From Candidatus Caldarchaeum subterraneum (lineage in GTDB: Archaea; Thermoproteota; Nitrososphaeria_A; Caldarchaeales; Caldarchaeaceae), in contig CALHAG010000001.1 in assembly GCA_937934305.1 (NCBI GenBank), positions 112,659 through 176,658 of the forward strand: 64,000 nucleotides of DNA. The letters run 5' to 3'. The notes beneath the pieces were generated by a model that was not told the DNA's origin, ran no database searches, and saw only the letters and a program-made list of their open reading frames with translations. The number at the start of each line of letters is the position of its first letter. Position 1 is the first letter of the stretch. Shown here piece by piece: positions 49,715-59,304 of the stretch. The position numbers and the translations under genes were made by a program.

Positions 49715-49931
49715 ACACCATCACCCCGACAAAGCTTCATAGATATTTAAATCCCTTCATCCAGCAGCATCTTCATGCATTCATCGAGCACCAACATGTC
49801 CCAGCATCAACAGCATCTATTGGTGATTACAGAGCAGCTACAAGGATAGAAGGTTACTACTGATGAGCGTGCAAATGGCTGCATTTTAAAAATTGCTTAT
49901 ATTATGGTTAGTTGGATAGAGTTGTGGGGTT

Positions 49932-50138
49932 ATGGTCCAAGTAATGTTGGATGAACGTCAGATTGAACTGCTCAGACGCGCTAGAGACCTGATGGATGAG
50001 CTACTAGAGACCTTAGAAGTGGCTGGCGACTCCGAGCTCATGCAAGGCATTAAAGAGGCTGAGGAGGACATAAGAGCTGGCAGAATAAAGGGTTACGATG
50101 AGATGATTAAGAAGCTGAGAGAAGTTGGAGAAATATAG
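49932..50138 (+). CDS. Putative antitoxin of a RelE-type pair
   Basis: The 68-residue acidic, helical protein (RQIELLRRARDLMDELLETL) lies directly upstream of a RelE-like gene and overlaps it by 14 bases. Size, charge and position fit an antitoxin that neutralises the toxin and represses the pair. A/T-rich sequence (aattgcttatatt) upstream is a likely promoter. Confidence 0.6.
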   Translation: MVQVMLDERQIELLRRARDLMDELLETLEVAGDSELMQGIKEAEEDIRAGRIKGYDEMIKKLREVGEI

Positions 50139-50379
50139 GCTAATCGCCACTTCTAGGTTTGAGAAAAGTTTTCTCAAAATGGATAAGCAAACAAAGCTAA
50201 GGATAGATGAGCAGCTAAGAATTCTAGAGAAAGACCCTTATGCCGGGAAGCAGCTACATGGTGATTTAAAGGGCAAATACAGCCTACGAATAGGAGACTA
50301 TAGAGTAATATACGTAATCAATCAGCGAGAAAAAGCGGTATATCTACTGGACATAGGCCATAGAGAGGCAATTTACTAG
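50125..50379 (+). CDS. RelE/ParE-superfamily toxin
   Basis: The 84-residue protein has the RelE/ParE fold pattern: two helices, then KQLHGDLKGKYSLRIGDYRVIYVI and a final strand YLLDIGHREAIY. The basic residues and GDYRVIY strand fit mRNA-interferase toxins. It starts with TTG inside the antitoxin gene. A hairpin with a short T-run follows 80 bases downstream. Confidence 0.78.
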   Translation: MEKYRLIATSRFEKSFLKMDKQTKLRIDEQLRILEKDPYAGKQLHGDLKGKYSLRIGDYRVIYVINQREKAVYLLDIGHREAIY

Positions 50380-50451
50380 GATGAGGATGTTTGGTGATTG
50401 ATGGTCAATGGGTGTGGTTGTCACGATGTTGGGCATGAGGTTTAACGAGGA

Positions 50452-50499
50452 GTGGCGGTAGCATCATAGATTCTCTGATGCTTTTGGTGAAAGGGCCAC
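50452..50499 (+). other. Nested hairpin after the toxin gene
   Basis: The outer arms gtggc (50452-50456) and gccac (50495-50499) enclose an inner hairpin gcatca...tgatgc (50461-50481) followed by tttt. It may be a terminator or small structured RNA. It lies in the 135-base gap before the flavoprotein gene. Confidence 0.3.
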
Positions 50500-50547
50500 G
50501 CCAGCTAGGTAGAGTTGGCTTATGATTTTTATAGCTTGGTGATTACT

Positions 50548-51702
50548 GTGTTAAATGGTTTGAGCGAGGTTCTTGTTCTTGGCGCGGGTTTCGGCGGTTT
50601 GGCTGCGGCGGTGGAGTTGAGGCGTCTGCTTCCCCAGGAGCATAGTGTAACGGTTGTCGATAGGCGGGATATGTTTTCGATGGGTTTCATGAATCTCTGG
50701 CTTATGGTTGGGGAGAAATCTATGCCTCGTGAATGCTTGTTCCCGGTTAAGGGTGTGGAGAAACGTGGTGTACGGTTCATCAACGAGGAGATTGTCGAGA
50801 TAGACCCTGCCTCGAGAAAAGTCGTTACGAGCGGGAACGTATACACTCCTGACGTGGTGGTGGTTGCTCTTGGTGCCGAGTATGCTTTTGACGCTGTTCC
50901 CGGCTTCCGAGAACATGCACACAACTTCTACGACCTGATGGGCGCCTACGCGGCACAGAACATGCTCAAAGACTTCACCCATGGACACATAGCCATCCTC
51001 ATAGCCAAACCACCCTACAAATGTCCACCGGCTCCCTATGAAGCAGCCCTACTCATAGACTCTTACATGAGGCGAAGAGGCCTACGAGACAAGGTTGAGA
51101 TAGATGTCTACACTCCTGAGCCGCAGCCCATGCCAGCCGCAGGCCCCGTCGGCAAACGTGTTGAACAGTTTTTGACCGAGCGTGGAATACGGTTTCATCC
51201 ACGCAAACAAGTTAAACAGATTATGGACAGGAGGCTTGTGTTCGAGGATGATGAGGCCGAGTTCGACCTGTTGCTCGGTGTCCCTCCACATCGGGCGCCG
51301 AAGCCGGTTAGAGAGTCGCCGCTCGTCGATGAGACAGGCTGGATACCCGTAAACCCCCAGACCATGGAGACAAGATTCAGAAACGTCTACGCAATAGGCG
51401 ACGTCACTTCGGTTAAGCTGCCGAACGGAATGTTTCTACCCAAGGCCGGGGTCTTCGCCGAGGCCATGGCCTTGGTCGCGGCACGACGCATAGCCGCCAC
51501 TCTCCAGAACAAGCCAGCCGAAGAACTGTTCAACGGCGTGGGCTATTGTTTCTTCGAGGTGGGCGAAGGCCAAGCAGGCAAAATTGTAGCCAATTTCTTC
51601 GCCGACCCGGCTCCGTCGATAATGTTTGAGCCGCCGTCGCCAAGGTATAGGGATGAGAAGGTTGAGTTCGGAAACGTTAGGCTGAGTAACTGGCTGCTGT
51701 AG
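50548..51702 (+). CDS. FAD-dependent oxidoreductase, sulfide:quinone oxidoreductase-like
   Basis: About 384 residues from GTG 50548 (GTG or TTG alternatives nearby). EVLVLGAGFGGLAAAVELRR is the FAD loop, VVVALGAEYAFDAVPGF follows, and FRNVYAIGDVTSVKLPNGMF is the second FAD motif. YKCPPAPYEAALL matches one redox Cys of sulfide:quinone oxidoreductases and YCFFEVGEG another. The third Cys, expected about 30 residues before YKCPPAP, is missing. It could use sulfide or another donor with a quinone acceptor. Confidence 0.72.
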   Translation: MLNGLSEVLVLGAGFGGLAAAVELRRLLPQEHSVTVVDRRDMFSMGFMNLWLMVGEKSMPRECLFPVKGVEKRGVRFINEEIVEIDPASRKVVTSGNVYTPDVVVVALGAEYAFDAVPGFREHAHNFYDLMGAYAAQNMLKDFTHGHIAILIAKPPYKCPPAPYEAALLIDSYMRRRGLRDKVEIDVYTPEPQPMPAAGPVGKRVEQFLTERGIRFHPRKQVKQIMDRRLVFEDDEAEFDLLLGVPPHRAPKPVRESPLVDETGWIPVNPQTMETRFRNVYAIGDVTSVKLPNGMFLPKAGVFAEAMALVAARRIAATLQNKPAEELFNGVGYCFFEVGEGQAGKIVANFFADPAPSIMFEPPSPRYRDEKVEFGNVRLSNWLL

Positions 51703-51703
51703 G

Positions 51704-54478
51704 TTATCCGCTCATGATGCGCCGCAGCACATACTGGAGTATGCCGCCGTGTTTGTAGTATTCGACCTCGATTTTTGTGTCGAGACGTGTGATGACGTTG
51801 AATTTCTTGACTTCGCCGTTGTCGCTGACTGCTTCGACGGTGAGTTTCTTGCCTGGTGTCAGGCCCTCGGATATGCCTCGTATGATGTAGCGTTCGCGGC
51901 CGGTGAGTCCGAGCTGACGCCACCCCTCACCTTCCATGAACTGGAGAGGAAGAACACCCATGCCGACGAGGTTGCTTCTATGGATGCGTTCATAGCTCTC
52001 CGCAATCACAGCCCTGACGCCGAGGAGCCTTGTGCCCTTCGCCGCCCAGTCTCGTGAGCTACCCGCTCCATACATCTTCCCAGCCAAAACAATCAAGGGA
52101 ACGCCTGCCTCCCTGTAACGCATCGCCGCATCATACACAGTTGTCACCTCGCCAGTCGGGTGATACACCGTCCACCAGCCCTCTTTCCCCTCCACCAACA
52201 GATTCTTCAGCCGTATGTTCGCAAATGTCCCCCGTATCATGACCTCGTGGTTTCCTCTTCTCGCGCCGTAGGTGTTAAAGTCAACGGGGTCAACTCCTTG
52301 TTCAATCAAGTATTTGCCGGCTGGGCTGTTTACCGGGATTGCGCCCGCTGGTGAGATGTGGTCGGTTGTGATGCGGTCGCCGACCAGGATGAGGACACGG
52401 GCATCAACTATGTCCTCAGGCTCCCGCGGTGTCTTCGGCATGTCGATGAAATAGGGAGGCTCGCGGACATAGGTGGATTTCTCATCCCATTGGAAAACCT
52501 CTCCAACTGGGGCGGGCAGCCTCTCCCACCGCTCCTCACCCTTCAAAATGTCTGCATATTTTTTGATGAAAAGCTCTGGTGTAATGGCTTGGTTGATGAC
52601 CGACTTTATCTCCTCGAGGCTGGGCCAGATGTCGCGAAGATATACTGGCTGACCGTCTGAGCCGATGCCGAGCGGCTCGTTAAACATGTCGATATCTATG
52701 CGGCCGGCGAGTCCATAGGCGACCACCAACATAGGTGACATGAGGTAGCTTGCTCTCACATGCGGGTTTATCCGGCCCTCGAAGTTCCTGTTTCCGCTCA
52801 ACACGGCGACGGTGTAGAGATTTCTCTCCCTTATCTGCTGAACAATATGGTCAGGCAGTGGGCCGCTGTTGCCTATGCATGTTGTACAGCCGTAGCCCAC
52901 CAGGCTGTAGCCAAGCTTCTCGAGATAAGGTGCCAGCCCCGCTTTCTCGAGATACTCTGTCACAGCCATCGAGCCTGGGGCGAGGCTTGTCTTTACGTAG
53001 GATGGTGTCTGTAGGCCTTTCTCCACGGCTTTTTTGGCAAGCAGCCCCGCTCCAATCATCACCGAGGGGTTGGATGTGTTGGTGCAGCTTGTTATCGCCG
53101 ATATCACCACCGAGCCATGGGAAAGCTCATCAACCACGCTGCCTGTTTTCTTCTGCATCGTGGCGATAGATGCCCTCGCCGCGCCGCCTTCATAGCTCCA
53201 CTCACGCTCGTTAACATCATCAACAGGTATTCCAGCCTGTTTGAGGTAGGCCAGCATGATTTCGCGCGTCCGTCGCTTAGCCTCCCTAAGCGGTATGCGG
53301 TCCTCAGGGTTGGCTGGCCCAGAGATAGATGGCTCCACCGTTGACAGGTCAAGCTCCAGCACAGTGTTGTAAACGGGTGTTTCATCGGGGTTGTAGAAGA
53401 GGCCCTGTATCTTCGCATACTCTTCGACGACGCGTATGTGTTCTTCCGGTCTTCCTGTCATGCGTAGGTAGTTGATGGTTTCACGGTCTATGGGGAAGTA
53501 GCCGATGGTTGCTCCGTATTCTGGGGCCATGTTCGCTATTGTGGCGCGGTCGGGTACGCTGAGCTTGGAGAGGCTTGGCCCGAAGAATTCGACAAACTTG
53601 CCCACCACTCCGTGTTTTCTCAGCATCTCGGTGATTGTTAGGACAAGGTCTGTCGCGGTCGTGCCTTCACGTAGCTCGCCGACAAGCCTCACACCCACGA
53701 CCTCGGGCGTCGTCATGTAGTAGGGCTGGCCCAGCATAACCGCCTCAGCCTCGATTCCGCCAACACCCCATCCAACCACGCCCAGCCCGTTCACCATCGG
53801 GGTATGCGAATCCGTCCCCAACACCGTGTCGGGAAAAGCGGTCAAAACACCGTCAAAACCACGCACATCAACAACCTTCGCCAAATACTCGAGGTTGACC
53901 TGGTGAACAATCCCCCTACCCGGCGGTATCACGCGAAAGTTTCTAAAAGCATTCTGCGCCCACTTGAGAAAAACGTAGCGCTCTGTGTTGCGTTTGAACT
54001 CGTAGTCGAGGTTGAGGCTGAACGCCTCAGGTGTCCCGAAGAAATCGACTTGGATGGAATGGTCTATGACCAGGTCCACTGGAATGCTTGGGTTAACTTT
54101 GGAGGGGTCTTGGCCAGCGCGTTTAACAGCGGACCGCATGGCAGCGAGGTCGACAAGCGCAGGCACACCCGTAAAATCCTGTAAGAGAACACGCGAGGGG
54201 AAAAACGGCACCTCGCGCTTACCGCCATGCAGATAATTGGCTGCCTCCTTCACATCATCATCTGTGCAGACAAACCCATCCTCGTTCCGCAGCACATTCT
54301 CCACAAAAACCCTAATGCTGTAGGGAAGCTTAGCCAATTGAATTATGCCCTGCTCCTCCAAAGCCTTCAACGAATAATAACGCAGCCTCCTGCCGTCGAC
54401 CACAAACTCCCGAGCAGCAAAGTCACGTAACAACTCAAAACCAAAGGATGGAAAGCATTTAATAAACCAGTTTCTCAC
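51704..54478 (-). CDS. acnA: Aconitate hydratase (AcnA type)
   Basis: This enzyme interconverts citrate and isocitrate. The 924-residue protein is close to the AcnA/IRP1 length and has ITSCTNTSNPSVMIGAGLLA and YGCTTCIGNSGPLPD with the three [4Fe-4S] Cys, SGNRNFEGRINP, and the C-terminal swivel domain with YGAGSSRDWAAKGTRLLGV. GTG 54478 is used as the start. A shared A/T-rich element (54490-54510) probably drives it and the divergent protease gene. It belongs with isocitrate and succinate dehydrogenases in the TCA cycle. Confidence 0.95.
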   Translation of the reverse strand: MRNWFIKCFPSFGFELLRDFAAREFVVDGRRLRYYSLKALEEQGIIQLAKLPYSIRVFVENVLRNEDGFVCTDDDVKEAANYLHGGKREVPFFPSRVLLQDFTGVPALVDLAAMRSAVKRAGQDPSKVNPSIPVDLVIDHSIQVDFFGTPEAFSLNLDYEFKRNTERYVFLKWAQNAFRNFRVIPPGRGIVHQVNLEYLAKVVDVRGFDGVLTAFPDTVLGTDSHTPMVNGLGVVGWGVGGIEAEAVMLGQPYYMTTPEVVGVRLVGELREGTTATDLVLTITEMLRKHGVVGKFVEFFGPSLSKLSVPDRATIANMAPEYGATIGYFPIDRETINYLRMTGRPEEHIRVVEEYAKIQGLFYNPDETPVYNTVLELDLSTVEPSISGPANPEDRIPLREAKRRTREIMLAYLKQAGIPVDDVNEREWSYEGGAARASIATMQKKTGSVVDELSHGSVVISAITSCTNTSNPSVMIGAGLLAKKAVEKGLQTPSYVKTSLAPGSMAVTEYLEKAGLAPYLEKLGYSLVGYGCTTCIGNSGPLPDHIVQQIRERNLYTVAVLSGNRNFEGRINPHVRASYLMSPMLVVAYGLAGRIDIDMFNEPLGIGSDGQPVYLRDIWPSLEEIKSVINQAITPELFIKKYADILKGEERWERLPAPVGEVFQWDEKSTYVREPPYFIDMPKTPREPEDIVDARVLILVGDRITTDHISPAGAIPVNSPAGKYLIEQGVDPVDFNTYGARRGNHEVMIRGTFANIRLKNLLVEGKEGWWTVYHPTGEVTTVYDAAMRYREAGVPLIVLAGKMYGAGSSRDWAAKGTRLLGVRAVIAESYERIHRSNLVGMGVLPLQFMEGEGWRQLGLTGRERYIIRGISEGLTPGKKLTVEAVSDNGEVKKFNVITRLDTKIEVEYYKHGGILQYVLRRIMSG

Positions 54479-54528
54479 ACAGTTTAAACAAGCAAAATTT
54501 TTTAGCGAGCATCGCTGAATAGCATTTA

Positions 54529-56763
54529 ATGCGGTCAGTCACCGTCTTTCTGGCGGTTTTCTTCCTTATCGGTAGTCTATTGCACGATGCTTGGGCCTTG
54601 TCTCCTCAGCAAAACACCGATGATTACCGTGTTCTCCCCATCAAGGGAGAGCTTCCGGTTACAGTTTTCTTCTATGATGTGGACCCACGCTGGTTTGGCG
54701 TCAAAAGCTTCCAAGAACTATATGATAACATGCTCGAGACAGGGATTATCAGGAGCAAGGCTCACTCACAGATAGCTGCATTCGGCTCAGGAGAAAACCT
54801 TGCACCATTCGAGTTCGACGTGAAGATCGAATTCTTCGATGTACCTGATGCTTTATCTATGTTGGAGGAGTTTCGGCAAAAAATGCGGTCACTCGTCTCG
54901 AAAACACCTTTCCAAATTTCGCAGAAGGCCGTGGAATTCGCGGTGGCCTGGGGAATACCGCTATCCTGGACAGACCAAACCATAAGGGCCCGTGATGCTT
55001 TACGCGTCTTCGCAGACATCACAGAGAAATGGCTCGGCACCTATGAAGGAGGATACTCGATTTTCGTCTTCTGCAGCATCCCCTTCATGGGCGGAGAAAG
55101 GCCCGCGATATACTACACATTCGGCCAGTCTCCTGACACCGGAAGATACTTGGCCGACTTCGGAATAACGATCTTCGGTGGACCATGGTGGGGAAGATAC
55201 TATTACATCGACATCTGCTCGCTGCCTCCGCCCCGTTTCAGAGATGTGATTAAACCCATCTACCTAATAGAGCCACCCGAAGAGAGAATAAACTATCTCG
55301 CCAGACTCATAGACCTTATTATTGACATGGGCGGGTTTGTGAAATCAACTCTGTATCAGCCGAAATATGGTTTGCAGACACTGGTTGATGTGGTGGTGAT
55401 AGACGCCACTGTTGCAGGCGTCGGCTTCGACATGCTCGTGCGTTATTTCGACCCCGAGCTCATGCTCAAAGCCTACACAACCCTGATGCCGTACAACAAG
55501 TTTAACATTAGACTCAAACGCGTCGACCTCGCCACCGTTCCAGAGCTGAGAAACGCCCTTGAATTCACGCAGCAAGGCATCATTCTCAAAACCTACCAAG
55601 CCTACGACATCCTAAAACAGAGAGGATACATAGAGGAGGTTGGGCAGCAACGCTACACCTACATGCCTGTCATTGTTCTGACCACTACCACGAACTCTTT
55701 CATCGAGGAGCCCGGCGTCCTTGGCATAGCTTCTCCCGACCCAAGAGACCCTACCAAGCCCCACCACGCCTCCGCAGCCGTCTACTATGAACACATGATA
55801 GAGCAGGGTATGACGGTTCTCGTAGCGCACGAAGCTGGTCATATCTTCGGACTTAGACATCCACACGACGACTACGACGAATACCGCAAATCTCGGTCAA
55901 GCTTTTTCCCGCTGACATACTTTACCGAGACGATTATGAGCTACAGCGTTTCATGGGTTTCAGCAGTCGAGCAGACACTTGACTTCCCCAACACCTATCC
56001 AATCAGAACCTTCTACAGCATCTTCGACCTCGACAACATCGACCGAGCCACAATAATTCTCCTGCTACAAAACTATGAGCAAAACATGCAGACGATATTG
56101 TCGACGCTTCGGCAGAACAACATAAACCTCAACGACATACCGGAGCTTAACATTGTATTGAATTCGGCGAAATCATTCGCCAAGATAGCGGTTGAATACT
56201 TCAAAATGCACAAATACTTCAACCGATTGGAATTCAAAGGTCTTGGTGCAGAGGACGATACTGCGTTTGACACCGCTTTTTCTGCCTGGCTTTACACGGA
56301 GAACATCAAAAACTATGTCTTGCCCGGGTTGGTGGATGAGGTGAAAAGGCTGGGCGGCGAGGTTTCTAGGTTAACGGGTATACGTGAGCAGCTGAGAGGC
56401 GAGGCGGAAAAGGCTCAAAGAGAACTCGAAGAGGCTAGGGCTACTCTTGAAGAAAATAAAAGAAAATTGGCAGCCGCCGAAGAAGAGGTTCGCCAACTTG
56501 AGGCAAGAATCAGCGACGCCGAGGCACGTGTTGCAAGCGCTAGGACTGCGAGGGAGGAGATTAAAAGTTTGGAGAATAGGCTGCGGCAATATTCGGCGGA
56601 TGTGGATGCTCTGGACAAAAGGCTGGCGTCTCTGAGAGAGCAGAACAACCTTCTCATTGGCGTGGCAGTAGTGGGAGCGGTTGCCGTTGCTGGAGCAGCA
56701 GTCATAGGGAGAAGATTTTCTGCGAGGAGGCCTCCGCCTCCCCCGCCTCCACCAAGTTTCTAG
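54529..56763 (+). CDS. Exported metzincin-like metalloprotease with coiled coil and C-terminal anchor (copy 1)
   Basis: The 744-residue protein has a signal peptide (1-23) and a large N-terminal domain (DDYRVLPIKGELPVTVFFYD, later FGGPWWGRYYYIDICS). The zinc motif is HEAGHIFGLRH (H434, E435, H438, H444), followed by a Met-turn-like TIMSYS (M470). A long coiled coil (about 600-700) leads to a membrane helix (NLLIGVAVVGAVAVAGAAVI) and a cytoplasmic tail ending in eight Pro. The layout places a catalytic head outside the cell on a stalk. It is a paralogue of the convergent gene, sharing all these parts. Confidence 0.8.
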   Translation: MRSVTVFLAVFFLIGSLLHDAWALSPQQNTDDYRVLPIKGELPVTVFFYDVDPRWFGVKSFQELYDNMLETGIIRSKAHSQIAAFGSGENLAPFEFDVKIEFFDVPDALSMLEEFRQKMRSLVSKTPFQISQKAVEFAVAWGIPLSWTDQTIRARDALRVFADITEKWLGTYEGGYSIFVFCSIPFMGGERPAIYYTFGQSPDTGRYLADFGITIFGGPWWGRYYYIDICSLPPPRFRDVIKPIYLIEPPEERINYLARLIDLIIDMGGFVKSTLYQPKYGLQTLVDVVVIDATVAGVGFDMLVRYFDPELMLKAYTTLMPYNKFNIRLKRVDLATVPELRNALEFTQQGIILKTYQAYDILKQRGYIEEVGQQRYTYMPVIVLTTTTNSFIEEPGVLGIASPDPRDPTKPHHASAAVYYEHMIEQGMTVLVAHEAGHIFGLRHPHDDYDEYRKSRSSFFPLTYFTETIMSYSVSWVSAVEQTLDFPNTYPIRTFYSIFDLDNIDRATIILLLQNYEQNMQTILSTLRQNNINLNDIPELNIVLNSAKSFAKIAVEYFKMHKYFNRLEFKGLGAEDDTAFDTAFSAWLYTENIKNYVLPGLVDEVKRLGGEVSRLTGIREQLRGEAEKAQRELEEARATLEENKRKLAAAEEEVRQLEARISDAEARVASARTAREEIKSLENRLRQYSADVDALDKRLASLREQNNLLIGVAVVGAVAVAGAAVIGRRFSARRPPPPPPPPSF

Positions 56764-58910
56764 CGTCGTCTACTCAGCAGAAAGAGCCCCCCTGCTCCAG
56801 CGAATAAGACAACGGCCACCCCTATCATAACCATGTTCATGGTCTCCAGCTGGGCAACCTCGTTCCTCGCTTGACTAAGCTTTTGCTCCAGCTTGTTCAC
56901 CTCATTCTCGAGCTCAGCTTTTCTTTGAATTAACTGTGGGAGATCGGCTGAATCTTTCTCGAGCTGGGCCAGTCTATCCCGGAGCTGTGCAGCCCTGTTC
57001 TGCGCATCCACAATCTGCTGCGTAACCTGGTTAAGCTGCTTCTCGGCCTCGGTTTTGGCTTGACGGGCTTGCTCCACGTTCTGGGACAGTGTTTCAACCT
57101 CTTGTCTGAGCCGCTCAATCTCAGGCATCAACTGCTTGTTCCCGAGCAGAACCGCCTCAACATAGAGTTTCATCAGGTCTGTGGCAGCCCATGCCATGAA
57201 CGCGTAGTCGAAGGAGGTTTCCAACTGTGCGCCTAGGCCTTTGAAAGTCAGCCTGTCAAAGAAATTGTATCGCTTGAATTCCTCGACAGCCCTTCTAGCC
57301 CACTGGGTAGAAGTCGAAAGGATTGTCTTCAGCTGAGGCAGGTCGTCTATGCTCAGACCAGCGTTGCTCAGTGTTTCGAGGATTTGGGCGTAGTTTTTCT
57401 CATAATCTTGGAGGAGAAGAGTTATGGTGGCTCTATCGATTGCGTCGAGGTCGAAGATGCTCCAATAGGTCCGCATCGGGTAAAAACCTTCTCTAACAAT
57501 TTTCCGCTTAACACCCTCTACCCAAGTGGTGCTGTAAACCATGAAAGTCTCCATAGAATCTGTATAAATCCATCTTGCCCACTTCTCCGATTCCGTTGAT
57601 TCATCGAAATCATCATGTGGATGACGCAGGCCCAGGCAATGTCCTATTTCATGAGCAACGGTTACAGCCAAACCTTCATACAGGAGCGAATAATAGGAGG
57701 CGGCGGCGGTCGCTGCCAAGGGATAAGCTGGGTTTTCAGGGTCCTCTATAGCCACCCCTAGAGCAGCATCGTCCTCAATCATGACGGCTGTATCATACTG
57801 AGTGACAACTATAATTGTTGGAATGTATTTGTAATCCGTTGTTTTGTCTGCAAGTATTCCAGCTGATTTGAGTACATTATAGGCCTCATAGGGGTCGAAC
57901 GCCGCCACCAATTCCTTTCCTCTCCTAGTTTCTAGTTCAACTAGTTTTATGATGGAGGCGAACCCAGGGACCTCGTTTACATTGTAGAGTCTTAGACGGA
58001 AGCTGTAAAAATTGTAGGGGGTCAAGGTTCTAAGAGATGAATCAGTTATCTCTATGTCGAAGGATTTTACCAATTGGTCGAAGTTGAGCCCTAGCCCGGA
58101 AGCGTCTATAACAATCACGTCGATTAATATCTGCAGGTTGTAGAAGGGATAATAGATGTTTGATTTTACGAACTGGAGGTCGATAAGCTCGTCAACGTAG
58201 AGGGAGAGCAGCTCACGCCTTTCCCTCGCTGACTCCAACATTGAGACAGGCGGATAATCCTCCTCATATGCGTGTCGAGTACAAATGTCGACGAAAACAT
58301 AGCGCCCCCACCACGGTCCACCATACATGTTTAGTTTAAGCACTCCTCCCACATTTCCTGTCTCGGGCAGTATGCCGAAGCTGTAGTAAATTGGGTCTCC
58401 TCCTAATGCGTTTTCGCCGCATATGAAGAAAATTGTGTAACCTTCTAGAGGTGTTTGTATGTGTTTTTTGGAGAGGTCGATGAGGGTTTTCAAGGCCTCG
58501 GGTGCATTTATGCCCGACAATGCGCCGCTTATCCCCTCTTTTTGGAGAAGCTCACGCGGAATAGGTTTGTTCAAGCTGCGCCAAGTGAACCTGAACTCTT
58601 GAAGCGCCTGCCCTCTAAACTGGAAGCCCCGCAGCTTCACATCATAGCTGAAGGGCGCGTAGGGGATACCAGTCTCGCTGTACCATGCGAGGGTGGATTT
58701 AGCCTCGCCCCTAACACCAGCCGCAACACTTCTCAGCAAATCATCAAGACTAGCTGCACCAAACCAAGCCGGGTCAACATCTATGAACACGAGGTTGACA
58801 ATCAAATCGGACCTAATGGGGAGAACTCTGTAGTCCTCTTGCTGAGCAAAGCCGTGAGGCAGAAGAGAGGCGAGAAAAAGCACTGCGAGTAAGCAAGCGG
58901 CGATTTTCAT
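56760..58910 (-). CDS. Exported metzincin-like metalloprotease with coiled coil and C-terminal anchor (copy 2)
   Basis: The 716-residue paralogue has a signal peptide (1-22), QQEDYRVLPIRSDLIVNLVF, MYGGPWWGRYVFVDICT, the zinc site HEIGHCLGLRH (H420, E421, H424, H430), a Met-turn ETFMVYS (M457), a coiled coil (about 590-690), a membrane helix (NMVMIGVAVVLFAGAGGLFLL) and a short basic tail. It lacks the poly-Pro end. The two genes meet tail to tail, sharing CTAG as both stop codons. A minus-strand aaaaatataaacc TATA box lies about 25 bases before its ATG. Confidence 0.8.
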   Translation of the reverse strand: MKIAACLLAVLFLASLLPHGFAQQEDYRVLPIRSDLIVNLVFIDVDPAWFGAASLDDLLRSVAAGVRGEAKSTLAWYSETGIPYAPFSYDVKLRGFQFRGQALQEFRFTWRSLNKPIPRELLQKEGISGALSGINAPEALKTLIDLSKKHIQTPLEGYTIFFICGENALGGDPIYYSFGILPETGNVGGVLKLNMYGGPWWGRYVFVDICTRHAYEEDYPPVSMLESARERRELLSLYVDELIDLQFVKSNIYYPFYNLQILIDVIVIDASGLGLNFDQLVKSFDIEITDSSLRTLTPYNFYSFRLRLYNVNEVPGFASIIKLVELETRRGKELVAAFDPYEAYNVLKSAGILADKTTDYKYIPTIIVVTQYDTAVMIEDDAALGVAIEDPENPAYPLAATAAASYYSLLYEGLAVTVAHEIGHCLGLRHPHDDFDESTESEKWARWIYTDSMETFMVYSTTWVEGVKRKIVREGFYPMRTYWSIFDLDAIDRATITLLLQDYEKNYAQILETLSNAGLSIDDLPQLKTILSTSTQWARRAVEEFKRYNFFDRLTFKGLGAQLETSFDYAFMAWAATDLMKLYVEAVLLGNKQLMPEIERLRQEVETLSQNVEQARQAKTEAEKQLNQVTQQIVDAQNRAAQLRDRLAQLEKDSADLPQLIQRKAELENEVNKLEQKLSQARNEVAQLETMNMVMIGVAVVLFAGAGGLFLLSRRR

Positions 58911-58962
58911 AGTGTAGAGTCAGCAAAAAGCTGGTTTATATTTTTTGCAGTTTGAATCATGG

Positions 58963-59289
58963 TTATTGTTTATTCTGTTTTTTGAGCAGGTCTTCGAGGG
59001 TGTATGTTGGCTGAGGGGGCGGTGTTTTGTTGGTGAGTTTTTCCTCGACGGCCACGGTTAGCAGGCTTGTTTTCAAAACTTTCTCGAGGCGTTTGACGAG
59101 GTCGAGGGGTGGGTTGAACTCGTTCTGCTCAATCTTCTTGATGATGGTTTCTTTTGTCTTGACGAGGGCGGCCAGCTCAGCCTGCGAGAGCCCGAGCTTC
59201 TCCCTCTCACGCCTAACAACCTGACCAAGGTCATCAACATACTCATACTCTATCTCGAAATCTTTCCTTCCACGAGCTGGCTTAGCCAT
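58963..59289 (-). CDS. aMBF1-like HTH protein without the zinc ribbon
   Basis: The 108-residue protein has the Cro/C1-type helix-turn-helix of archaeal multiprotein bridging factor 1 (VVRREREKLGLSQAELAALV, then KTKETIIKKIEQNEFNPPLD). Full-length aMBF1 starts with a zinc ribbon, which is missing here. The C-terminal PTYTLEDLLKKQ tail is common in the family. It follows Nep1 on the same strand with a 15-base gap. Confidence 0.8.
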   Translation of the reverse strand: MAKPARGRKDFEIEYEYVDDLGQVVRREREKLGLSQAELAALVKTKETIIKKIEQNEFNPPLDLVKRLEKVLKTSLLTVAVEEKLTNKTPPPQPTYTLEDLLKKQNKQ

Positions 59290-59304
59290 GTATATCCATA
59301 GTGC

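Noticed and set aside
49743-49931. A C/D box RNA in the gap before the toxin-antitoxin pair
   Set aside because: A ctgatgag-like stretch is present, but a convincing pair of C and D boxes with complementary guide spacing is not.
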